Positions 10,407 to 18,104 of a stretch of 60,000 nucleotides of DNA are shown piece after piece. The notes under the pieces were generated by a model that saw only the letters and a program-made list of their open reading frames with translations, had not been told where the DNA came from and searched no databases. The stretch is from NCBI RefSeq assembly GCF_963678635.1, contig NC_087067.1:53562233-53622232 (forward strand), written 5' to 3'. Source of the stretch: Symsagittifera roscoffensis (taxonomy: Eukaryota > Xenacoelomorpha > Acoela > Convolutidae). The position numbers and the translations under genes are program-made. Position 1 is the stretch's first letter; each line of letters begins with the position of its first letter.

Positions 10407-11837
10407 TCACCCCAAGTCTTCGTGTGATACCTGCTCAAGACCCAAAGTTCTCGCTAGCTCCAGCCTACATTCCAGATCCTCCAGATCCAGTTCCTTGACC
10501 TTCTCCTCATATTTCGACCTGCTGGTCTCCAGTGGCTTTTCTGCCCTCTTCTTCTCCGCAACCACCACTGAGGACATTATCGACCCCTGAGGAGTTGCTG
10601 ATGTCGCTTCATCAGCTTCCATGGGCGCGGAGCTTGGTAACTTGGTCCGGCTGTTCCTGGAACTGTCTCTAGAATCGGCTCTCTCGCCTAAGCGACTAGA
10701 CAAAGACCTCGGGTTGTAGAAGGGTGGGTTTGGAGGTGGTCCGAACGTGACCTGCGCCGTCTCCAGCAACTCTGCCTCCAGCGCACATATGTGTCTTTGG
10801 AAGACGTTGTTCAACCACTCCACCCCTCTGGGCCTATCAAAGTGAATGCCATCCGCAGATGCGTCGTCAGGGAAAGAGGATAGCTCCATTTGCTCAGCCA
10901 CGTCCAGTAGCCGAAGGGGAAGGACACTCCTTTGATGTATCTTCCTGATTGTTTCGTTCAGGCTTCGCATTTTGATGTTCATCTCCACTGCATGTTGATC
11001 CGCTCCCATGTTGTAGGGAACGGTACATACCGTGAGAATGGCCGGATCCATTTGGATCCGTATTTCCTCGAGAAAGCAGCTCATCTTGTCGTGCAGCCTT
11101 GTCACCTTCCTTGCTTCCCCCCTGGACACGTCGTTCGTCCCGACCATCAGGGTGACCGTGTATGCACTTACCATCCCTAACATCTCAAGTGTCGCTAACA
11201 TCTGCGGCGTTGCGGCTCCGGCGAAGCTCAAGATTCCCGTTTGCCAATGGGACTGGATCCGGGTCAGCACACGCAGCAAGCTGTCCCCAATGATCAAGTG
11301 AACCACGCCTTCAGGCACTCGCGGATGCGTGAAGTACTCCACCCAAGTCGCGTCGTGGAAGCAATCTCTCCTCTCCCTCTGCGCCGCGTTCCAGTCTATC
11401 CGATTGTGCTTGCGATATCTCCCTTCCGTATTCTTCTTGTAGCTCGAGATCACCACACTCCTGACAGGTTGCTCCCCCCACGTCGAGGGTAAGTCCGCTC
11501 TTGCCGGACTCTCGCGACTCCTCAGCTGTAGCCGCTCCTGCAACTCTTTCAATCGTGACGAGTTGCCACTCACCTGACTACTACCCGGGGTCGAACTCGG
11601 TGTATATCCAGGCAACGCGACGTCCATCAATGGTCGTATTACTTGAGTCTCCAAACCACGCAGGGAGGACGCTGATTCGGGCGGTATCCATACCTCCAGC
11701 CCCTCGTTCATATGTTCTTGAGCCGCACGGTCGAGGTTGAATCGTCCCTTCGACCTAGGAGCTTCATCTACTTCCATGCGTGACTCTGGCCCTGAGCCAG
11801 TCACTACCCGTTCTTTGGGCCTAGCCCCTTTCTGCAT
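10407..11837 (-). CDS. Retrotransposon-encoded SGNH/GDSL-family hydrolase
   Basis: ATG at 11,837 overlaps the TAG of the preceding ORF (11,821-11,823), giving 476 residues. The centre carries the whole SGNH set in order: IIGDSLL (Ser at about 186), a block II Gly in FAGAATP (about 207), VGTNDVS (Asn at about 235) and ADGIHFD (Asp about 329, His about 332). SGNH enzymes are esterases, lipases or acetylhydrolases acting on ester bonds; the substrate here cannot be told. The N-terminal 170 residues and the C-terminal 110 are low complexity and charged. No signal peptide, so a cytosolic or particle-associated protein is likely. It lies well downstream of integrase, where Ty3-type elements normally carry nothing or an env-like gene. 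The frame continues past a TGA into the next accessory ORF, so it may have been the front of a longer polyprotein. Confidence 0.8.
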   Translation of the reverse strand: MQKGARPKERVVTGSGPESRMEVDEAPRSKGRFNLDRAAQEHMNEGLEVWIPPESASSLRGLETQVIRPLMDVALPGYTPSSTPGSSQVSGNSSRLKELQERLQLRSRESPARADLPSTWGEQPVRSVVISSYKKNTEGRYRKHNRIDWNAAQRERRDCFHDATWVEYFTHPRVPEGVVHLIIGDSLLRVLTRIQSHWQTGILSFAGAATPQMLATLEMLGMVSAYTVTLMVGTNDVSRGEARKVTRLHDKMSCFLEEIRIQMDPAILTVCTVPYNMGADQHAVEMNIKMRSLNETIRKIHQRSVLPLRLLDVAEQMELSSFPDDASADGIHFDRPRGVEWLNNVFQRHICALEAELLETAQVTFGPPPNPPFYNPRSLSSRLGERADSRDSSRNSRTKLPSSAPMEADEATSATPQGSIMSSVVVAEKKRAEKPLETSRSKYEEKVKELDLEDLECRLELARTLGLEQVSHEDLG

Positions 11838-12507
11838 ATCGAGAGCGTTGTTGTCGCTGGATCCTCTCAAGTTTTGCCTGATCTCTCTCGAGAGCCTGCT
11901 TCAGCTGCTCACAATTCGCGGCATTCTCCCGCACCCTTTCTGCCTGTAGCTGTTCAGCTCTCATCATGTCCAGTTCTCTCCGCGCTTGATCCCTCTCAAG
12001 CACCGCTTGATCCCGGTCGAGGTTCGCCTTGTTCCTTTCCCGCTGGGTCCTCTCGAGTTCTCTCTTCATGGCACTGACGTCCGGATAAACTTCCCCCGTC
12101 TGCTGTGCCCGTGTCATCGATAGTACTTTACTCGTACTCTGGCTCGTGGACCTGACTGATGGTCTGACCGGCAGTGGGAATTCCCCCGCGCCATACTCCG
12201 TATTGTTGTTCAGGCCAGGGTTCCTCGCCAAATCGAACCCCCTTATCGCCCCATCCACGTTCCAGGACAGCCATCTGGTTTGTTCTTGATTGGACACTCC
12301 ATCATTGGTGTAGCCTACCATCAAAACCGCTTCCGTCGCAGACTCCCGACACTCGCCCTGTTCCTCTAATTGGAGGATGGCATTCAGCATCACTGCCATT
12401 CTCTCGTCCACTTGAGTATAATCCAGGTCCCTCAGCCGCCTGTACAATTCGTCGAGTGTGGGCTTTTTCAGAGCCGATGGCATGGACTTCCAGAATCGAT
12501 CTGCCAT
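11821..12507 (-). CDS. First accessory ORF of the element: coiled-coil protein
   Basis: ATG at 12,507 gives about 228 residues; an open but non-ATG extension reaches 12,543. The N-terminal half has a DELYRRLRDLDYTQ-type helical region and a Trp-rich patch. The last 85 residues are a Glu/Arg/Gln-rich heptad-like coiled coil (RELERTQRERNKANLDRDQA region). Its TAG stop overlaps the ATG of the SGNH ORF by 17 nt, a layout suited to termination-reinitiation. No known family is recognised; a structural or RNA/protein-binding role is possible. Preceded by a 20-bp repeat cluster. Confidence 0.6.
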   Translation of the reverse strand: MADRFWKSMPSALKKPTLDELYRRLRDLDYTQVDERMAVMLNAILQLEEQGECRESATEAVLMVGYTNDGVSNQEQTRWLSWNVDGAIRGFDLARNPGLNNNTEYGAGEFPLPVRPSVRSTSQSTSKVLSMTRAQQTGEVYPDVSAMKRELERTQRERNKANLDRDQAVLERDQARRELDMMRAEQLQAERVRENAANCEQLKQALERDQAKLERIQRQQRSRYAERG

Positions 12508-12540
12508 TTCTGTGATTTCAATTGAGTCCTTGAGTATTAG

Positions 12541-12614
12541 CAACTTGAGTTTTACCTGAGCAACTTGAGTTTTACCTGAGCAACTTGAGTTTTACCTGAG
12601 CAACTTGAGTTTTC
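12541..12614. repeat. 20-bp tandem repeat upstream of the accessory ORF block
   Basis: Three and a half perfect copies of CAACTTGAGTTTTACCTGAG. On the minus strand it sits about 35 bp upstream of the first accessory ATG (12,507). Each unit contains CTTGAG, the reverse complement of the CTCAAG hexamer enriched throughout the element. Confidence 0.95.
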
Positions 12615-12965
12615 TTTTTAAGATATCGTTTTCTTCCTTCAATTGAATATAGATGAGTAGTCAATGTGAGTCCAACAAATCAATCTGAAAATAACACCCG
12701 ATTTTTAAGACCGACAGGCTGTGTCTCTAACCAGAAAACCCCATTATTTTTATGATTTAAAACCCTCTCCTTTTCGCCCTACTAAAATAGTTCAATTGAA
12801 ATTTTCTTAAAACATGCAGATACATTTTATGTTTTAGCACCATCAATCATTTAAAATAATAATTGTCATGCCAATCACCCCTAAGATCCATTACCTGTTT
12901 TGTACCCCAGTACCTAGCTCAAGACTCCTCCCTCACACCCGGCTCGATACCCCCGTGTACCCGAC
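12615..12965 (-). other. AT-rich spacer between macrodomain ORF and accessory ORFs
   Basis: About 350 bp without an open frame and noticeably more AT-rich than the flanking ORFs. It separates the Gag-Pol-macrodomain block from the accessory block, so it could hold a splice site or internal promoter for a subgenomic transcript, but I see no diagnostic motif. Confidence 0.4.
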
Positions 12966-13499
12966 TCAGGCGATGCTCAAGTAGTACTTCTTATGAAGAT
13001 ACACCATTATCTCAGTTTCTGCCAAGACCACATGTAGGATAGCGTACAATTCCCTTGGGCTCAGTTTGCCCCTGTTTGGGTCATACACCGGCATTGAGAC
13101 CTCTGTTATCCCTCTTTCAATCATGAAATCTCGTAGTCTTGCTAGCGCCAACATCACGTGTTCGGGATCAATTGTGTTCCTGTCATTGACCCTTTTCACT
13201 AGGAAGCACAGGTATTTCCCCGGGACTTGTGCTACTGATGGTGGGAGCGCTGCCATCCCTCCCAGTCCTGGTCTCTGTCTGAACAGAAACTCTACGTTCT
13301 GGTATTCTCTCTTGAAGTCAGCTTCCAGTCTTGATTTGAAACTCATGTCTGCCGTGATGCAGATCGCGCTCGTTCTGTTTGACAGGATGAAGTCACTATC
13401 TGTTATCATGATGTTTTCCGAGTACTGATTGGGTATTTCAAATTTCGTTTTGAAATTCCGGCCTATGTTAGGCTCTGGCTCTTCTCCTTCCAGTTCCAA
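12966..13499 (-). CDS. TARG1/OARD1-like macrodomain at the end of Pol
   Basis: A 177-residue open frame overlapping the end of the integrase ORF by 32 nt, in the +1 frame. From about residue 45 it follows the human TARG1 (OARD1/C6orf130) layout: ICITADMS matches its HCISEDC strand, then a FKREYQNVEFL-type helix, a YLCFLVKR strand, a long helix, ITEVSMP matching VTDLSMP, and a final ETEIMVYL strand. TARG1 removes ADP-ribose from proteins using a Lys and an Asp. Here Lys102 falls within one residue of the catalytic Lys, but ungapped alignment from SMP puts Gly144 at the catalytic Asp, so it may bind rather than hydrolyse ADP-ribose, or be inactive. There is no ATG at its start; a 7-A run (13,505-13,511 on the plus strand as T) just upstream could explain the shift. 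Family assignment is by pattern from memory. Confidence 0.65.
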   Translation of the reverse strand: MELEGEEPEPNIGRNFKTKFEIPNQYSENIMITDSDFILSNRTSAICITADMSFKSRLEADFKREYQNVEFLFRQRPGLGGMAALPPSVAQVPGKYLCFLVKRVNDRNTIDPEHVMLALARLRDFMIERGITEVSMPVYDPNRGKLSPRELYAILHVVLAETEIMVYLHKKYYLSIA

Positions 13500-15216
13500 T
13501 TTGCTTTTTTTCTCTCACTTCCTTGAGCTTCTTTATAATCAAATTTTCGGTGTGGGTAAGTCCTACCCCCACTCCCCGGACAAAAATATTTATCGACGTC
13601 CCCGTCGATGTTGTCGGGTCTGAATTGTCCGGTGGAATGTCCAGCGGCCTGTCTGTCGCCGTCCAGCCGAAGAGAGGGTCTTCTGACTTCTTGTGTTTTT
13701 CCGCTGACACGTCGACTTGCTGGATACTCTGCCCTCCATGGCCTTCGTCTTTGACGTCGCGTATCCACTCTAGTATCCTCAAGTTCGTGTTCTCCCTCCT
13801 CTCTATCTCGCTCTGTTCGAGGTCCATCTCTATTTCTGGTGTCGAGTAATCTTCCTGCGGATAGTGTCCACCATCATCAATGACCTGCCATTCCTCTTCG
13901 GCTTCCAGTTCGCCTGCACTCAGTAATTCCTCGCCCAATTTGTCTGGCTGTATCTTGTCAATCAAGAAGTCATCCCCGTATCTGTTGTATCTCATACCCG
14001 TCCGTTTACGATTGCCAGTTCTGGTTCCCGGTGATATTGGTCGATCTGACTCCATCCACTTCGGCACCCCATCTTGCTCCGGGTCGTTCCAGTCTTCTTC
14101 TGCAAACGATCCTGCTTCAGATTCCACCTCTATCTTTTCATTGTCGTCCAAGCTCAAGTTTTCATTGCCATCATTTTTCTCCCTGGTGCCCTTCTCATTC
14201 ACTTCACACGCTGGTTCTACCACCAGGTACTCGAGACCCTCCATGTCTTTCGGTAGGCACCAGTCTTCCGGGGACGGGACGTGAGGCTTCAGATTTTCGT
14301 AATGTGCTGCTCGCCCAGTACTCAAGCGGTAGAACCGTCCTTGTTGATGTACTTCCGTTATCATGAATGGTGCCCTCCACTTCTTGAGTAGTTTCTTTGT
14401 TCCCTTGGGCGGTATGACATTTTGGAAGACCCACACGTACTGGCCCACTTCATACGGCTTCGCTTGTAATATTTTCTCGTCATATTTCTTGCGTTGTCTC
14501 ATTTGTGCTTGCGCCGTGTTCCTCCTGCATAGCTCGTTTAGCTCTTGTTGTCTTTTGATCGCTTCCTTCACATATGCCTGAGGCGACGTCTTCTTCCCCT
14601 CGTATTCTGGGTAGAAGAATGTTATAGGCATTGCCCTCTCCCTGCCCGTCAACATCATGAAAGGACTGATGCCCGTCGTTGAGTGCTGCGTACGTTTGTA
14701 TGCTCCTACTACCTGTGGCAGGTATTTGTCCCAGTCCGTCATGTATCTTGAGCAGTACACCCTTAACATGTTGACCAGTGTCCTGTTCTGTCTCTCCACC
14801 AACCCATTGGTCTGTGGATGATAGGTCGTCGAGTGTGCTTGAGCAATGTGCGATCTCTTCATCAATTCTTTCGTCAAGTCCCCCACAAAGGCTTTGCCGT
14901 TGTCCGACTGAAAAGTCATCGGACAACCATACCGCGATATCCAATGCGTTATCAGATGATCACATGTCTCCTCGGCTGAGGCTGTCTGGCACGGAACCGC
15001 TTCCGCCAACTTTGTGAAGTGATCTATTATAACCAGTATTTGGTTATAACCCGACTCCGTCATGCAGATTTTCTGATGGTCTATCTGCACCACTTCATTG
15101 AATTGCACCACTTCACAGACTTGAGGGGAAACTTCATCTTTCTTGGGTCTTTTACCTGAAGGCATGCTAGGCAGGCATTCACCCATCTCTCGCAAGCTTT
15201 TCTCATTCCCGGCCAA
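13468..15216 (-). CDS. Integrase core, GPY/F-type C-terminal domain and acidic tail
   Basis: The DDE core is visible: Asp in VQIDHQK (about 46), Asp in FQSDNGKAF (about 105) and Glu in GLVERQNR (about 141), with the usual 35-residue second spacing. HPQTNG, conserved in retroelement integrases, precedes the Glu. A GPY/F-like module follows (KKWRAPFMITEVHQQGRFY). The remaining 250 residues are acidic and disordered, with a RYGDDFLI motif often seen near the Pol C-terminus. The reading frame differs from the zinc-binding part upstream, so a frameshift lies near 15.10-15.16 kb. It integrates the cDNA into host chromatin. Confidence 0.9.
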   Translation of the reverse strand: MAGNEKSLREMGECLPSMPSGKRPKKDEVSPQVCEVVQFNEVVQIDHQKICMTESGYNQILVIIDHFTKLAEAVPCQTASAEETCDHLITHWISRYGCPMTFQSDNGKAFVGDLTKELMKRSHIAQAHSTTYHPQTNGLVERQNRTLVNMLRVYCSRYMTDWDKYLPQVVGAYKRTQHSTTGISPFMMLTGRERAMPITFFYPEYEGKKTSPQAYVKEAIKRQQELNELCRRNTAQAQMRQRKKYDEKILQAKPYEVGQYVWVFQNVIPPKGTKKLLKKWRAPFMITEVHQQGRFYRLSTGRAAHYENLKPHVPSPEDWCLPKDMEGLEYLVVEPACEVNEKGTREKNDGNENLSLDDNEKIEVESEAGSFAEEDWNDPEQDGVPKWMESDRPISPGTRTGNRKRTGMRYNRYGDDFLIDKIQPDKLGEELLSAGELEAEEEWQVIDDGGHYPQEDYSTPEIEMDLEQSEIERRENTNLRILEWIRDVKDEGHGGQSIQQVDVSAEKHKKSEDPLFGWTATDRPLDIPPDNSDPTTSTGTSINIFVRGVGVGLTHTENLIIKKLKEVREKKQIGTGRRRARA

Positions 15217-15737
15217 TCAAACCTATGAAGTATCCTTTGTTGTACTTTATCTTTACCCTGGTGGCCCATCTGGTCGTGTGATCTGAAAAGCACCTCCGTT
15301 TGGTACAATTGTGGTAGTATGATGTGGTTGTGTTTGTGTAATACCTTTTCCTCATCTCTCCTCTTGCACGCTACCACCCCATCAGCTGTGTGATAAAGTA
15401 AGTCTTTCGTTTCTTTGTAGAACTGGCTCACGATCTTGTAGCTGTCTTCCTCAAGTTCCCCCTTCTCCCTGACCCCCGACTGGATCCATTTGGAGAGATT
15501 ACTTGTCATTTTGTCATTCTTCTGGGCTCTTATTAGGTCTGACAGCCTATATCTCGCCTTGACATGCTCCTTTAGCGCCATGATTTGTCCATTCATCTCA
15601 CCAGGGTTGTGGATGTCATCACTCAGTTTCACGCATATCATCCTTTTCACGATTTTCATGTCGTCTTCTGGTACCAGATTCGTTCTGACGTTCGAGTTGG
15701 ACGACAGTTCCCTGAATGGCTTTCTTGAAACCGCAAT
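15081..15737 (-). CDS. Integrase N-terminal HHCC zinc-binding part
   Basis: The frame is open from just after a TAA (15,738-15,740) to 15,081; the first ATG is at 15,659. The C-terminal third has the integrase zinc finger: HKHNHIILPQ, then HDQMGHQGKDKV, then WPGM and ACLAC, i.e. the HHCC pattern of Ty3-type elements. It shares its frame with RT-RNase H upstream and is broken from the catalytic core by a frameshift in the last 80 bp. The first 60 residues connect the Pol linker to the finger. Confidence 0.85.
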   Translation of the reverse strand: MAVSRKPFRELSSNSNVRTNLVPEDDMKIVKRMICVKLSDDIHNPGEMNGQIMALKEHVKARYRLSDLIRAQKNDKMTSNLSKWIQSGVREKGELEEDSYKIVSQFYKETKDLLYHTADGVVACKRRDEEKVLHKHNHIILPQLYQTEVLFRSHDQMGHQGKDKVQQRILHRFDWPGMRKACERWVNACLACLQVKDPRKMKFPLKSVKWCNSMKWCR

Positions 15738-16625
15738 TTACTCAAGTTCTTCACCACCTCGTACCTCTTGTATGTCCAGATTGTACGTTCCTGAAGATGG
15801 ATCCGTCTGTAACTCCCTGTCGTGTTGTCTTATCTTCTCTTCCGCCAATATCATGCACAGACTATCCTGGTCTTCACTGCTCTCATCCGAGTCTTTATCC
15901 CATTCTTCGTGCTCCCCGGACAATTTCCCTTCTCCGGTTTCTTCTTCTTCCATGAACCTGGACCACTCCCCGGACTCTTGATTTAGTCCCAGGTGTTCAG
16001 CCTCTTCCTTGAACGCCACTTTCTTTTTCCTAACCTTGGTCTGTTCAAGAACGTCCTCGGGGATTTTGTCAACTAGTGACCGCACGACGTCCTTGCTATC
16101 AGCGACGCTCCCTGTTGAGAGGTCAGTATTGTTCACTGTTTCTTGTTTCCGAAGTATGGTGACTTCCGGTTCCTTTTGACCCTTCTCTTGGATCACGGGT
16201 TTGTCATCTGATAGTTTCTCAAGCAGCCTCATTAAATCTTCATCTATTCGGGCAGTTCCTGCTTCTACCTGATCGAGATCATACCCTTTTGCCTTGAGCG
16301 TTTCCCTCACGATCTTGGACTTGAGCATTATCTCTACCGGAATCCTTCTGCTTTTCTTCAAGATGGTCTTTTCTAGATGTTCTTTAGGTAATTCCGGATG
16401 ATCTTCAATCGGTTTGCCTGATTTGTCCAGCCATCTCGTGAGTGGAAGACTGTCGTACGTTTCCTTGTCCATGAAGGAGAAGCCATCTTTGATCTCAGGT
16501 CTGTCCGCCTCTCTTTGTTCTTGTCTCTCGTAGAACTCCGTCTTCTTACTCAAGCTGTCAGCATTTTGATGTTTATCTTGTGTTCTATGTTCAATTATCA
16601 TGTTGTATCCGTCTAGGCGAACTAT
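15738..16625 (-). CDS. RNase H C-terminal end and acidic Pol linker
   Basis: This frame continues RT-RNase H after a TGA at 16,626-16,628. The first residues carry the typical end of Ty3 RNase H (a hydrophobic strand, EHRTQDKHQNADSLS), in which the stop falls where Trp is normally found after GR, so a TGG-to-TGA change is likely. About 230 residues of highly charged, Glu/Lys/Ser-rich sequence follow with no recognised domain, an unusually long tether between RNase H and integrase. It ends at a TAA, again in frame with the next Pol segment. Confidence 0.75.
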   Translation of the reverse strand: MVRLDGYNMIIEHRTQDKHQNADSLSKKTEFYERQEQREADRPEIKDGFSFMDKETYDSLPLTRWLDKSGKPIEDHPELPKEHLEKTILKKSRRIPVEIMLKSKIVRETLKAKGYDLDQVEAGTARIDEDLMRLLEKLSDDKPVIQEKGQKEPEVTILRKQETVNNTDLSTGSVADSKDVVRSLVDKIPEDVLEQTKVRKKKVAFKEEAEHLGLNQESGEWSRFMEEEETGEGKLSGEHEEWDKDSDESSEDQDSLCMILAEEKIRQHDRELQTDPSSGTYNLDIQEVRGGEELE

Positions 16626-18104
16626 TCACCTCCCAATGTAACTTTGGTCCATTGAGTACGTTTTCAGCCAGCTTAGTGCTCGATTGTCGACTCGCAGCTT
16701 GAAGGGCTCACTGCCTAGGTATGCCCTGTATTTCTCGACAAAGGTGACCACTGCGAACATCTCTGCTTTCGGTGCTCCGTACTTCATTTCTGTGTCACTT
16801 AGGACTTTGCTCCCGTACGCTATTGGTCTCAAGACTGTCCTCCCATTCCATTCTTGTTCCTGATGGAGAATTCCTGAAATCGCAACTACCGATGCATCCG
16901 TGTCCAGCACGTACATCCCCTTCTCAGTCGGCATCCCTAGTACTGGTGCCTCGCATAGTTCTTTCTTTATCCTCTTGAATGACTCTTCTGCTGCGTTGTT
17001 CCATGTGAACTTCTTGCCCTTGTGCCTCATCAATTGTTGCATCGGGTACACCTTGTCCGCATAGCCTTTGATGAACTCTCTGTAGTAGTTAGCGAAGCCC
17101 AGGAAGCTCATCAACTGGTGTTCCGTCTTCGGTGACTTCCAGGTTAGGACTGCTTCCACGGCGTCTGGATCAGGTCTGATGTCGTGCGTGTCTACCATCC
17201 TGCCCAAGTATTTTATTGAGTCCTTGAGTATCTCGCACTTTGATGGTTTACACTTTAGCCCCGATCTTTTCATGCACGCGAACACCTCGTCCAGTCTCTC
17301 AATGTGGTCTTCTAGTGTTGGCGTTGCTATTACCACGTCATCCACGTAGCACATTACCAGATTGCCATACTTCTTTGTCACGCCTATCAGCGCGTGTGCC
17401 ATCAATCGCTGAAACGTGGCTGTGGCATTGCAAAGTCCAAACGGCATCCGTTTCCACTGAAACAGACCCAACTCGCAGGCAAACCCTGTCTTGTCCCTGT
17501 CCTGCTTCCGTAGTGGTACCTGCCAAAAGGCCGAGCCTAAATCAAGAGTCGTAAAAAATTTTGCATCACCTAACTTCGAGAGGCTCTCATCAATCCTAGG
17601 TATGGGATAGGCATCCTTCACCGTGACGGAGTTCAGGTATCGAAAGTCACAACAAAACCTCAACTGGTCGCCTTTCTTTTTGGCCATCACTACTCCACAC
17701 GCCCACGGTGACTTGGTTGGTTCTATCATGTCATACTCTAGTAACGTTTCGATCTCTTTTCTACACGCCTCTGATTTGTGCGGGGTCATGCGCCTCGCCC
17801 CCTCCCTGTGCGGTACCGCATTCTCCTCAAGTTCTATTTCATGCTCAACGAAATTACAACACCCGATATCCGCTTTGTGCTTCGAAAAAACTTCCTCGTT
17901 CCGCTCTAGTACGTCCTTGATGGCTTCGAGCTGTTCATCTTTCAGTTTGCCCCTCAAGTGTTCAATCTCCGGCAGAACCGGTTTATCAGTTTGCATTTCA
18001 TCTAGTGTGGGTCTCTCTGGAAAGTTTGAACAGCTCGACAGCCCATCGTCCGTTTCTGACTTAAGTGATTTAATAAGACCTGAAGAATCTTTTATTTTCT
18101 GCAA
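16626..18104 (-). CDS. Reverse transcriptase and RNase H
   Basis: 492 codons opening directly after the TAG that ends Gag-protease, in the same frame; its first codon is TTG, so it has no start of its own. RT blocks are in order: LRFCCDFRYLN (about 148-158), TTLDLGSAFWQV (about 185), MPFGLCNATATFQ (about 220-232), CYVDDVVI (catalytic YVDD about 253-256), and a thumb with LGFANYYREFIKGY. RNase H follows: VLDTDASVVAISG (Asp), GAPKAEMFAV (Glu) and LRVDNRALSWL (Asp). This copies element RNA into cDNA and degrades the RNA strand. It stops at a TGA within the RNase H end. Ty3/mdg4 class assignment is firm. Confidence 0.95.
   Translation of the reverse strand: MQKIKDSSGLIKSLKSETDDGLSSCSNFPERPTLDEMQTDKPVLPEIEHLRGKLKDEQLEAIKDVLERNEEVFSKHKADIGCCNFVEHEIELEENAVPHREGARRMTPHKSEACRKEIETLLEYDMIEPTKSPWACGVVMAKKKGDQLRFCCDFRYLNSVTVKDAYPIPRIDESLSKLGDAKFFTTLDLGSAFWQVPLRKQDRDKTGFACELGLFQWKRMPFGLCNATATFQRLMAHALIGVTKKYGNLVMCYVDDVVIATPTLEDHIERLDEVFACMKRSGLKCKPSKCEILKDSIKYLGRMVDTHDIRPDPDAVEAVLTWKSPKTEHQLMSFLGFANYYREFIKGYADKVYPMQQLMRHKGKKFTWNNAAEESFKRIKKELCEAPVLGMPTEKGMYVLDTDASVVAISGILHQEQEWNGRTVLRPIAYGSKVLSDTEMKYGAPKAEMFAVVTFVEKYRAYLGSEPFKLRVDNRALSWLKTYSMDQSYIGR

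Noticed and set aside
16626-16628. TGA read as tryptophan (alternative genetic code)
   Set aside because: Host genes in the window (for example the last exon ending at 56,843) end with TGA and TAA in the ordinary way; a nonsense mutation is simpler.
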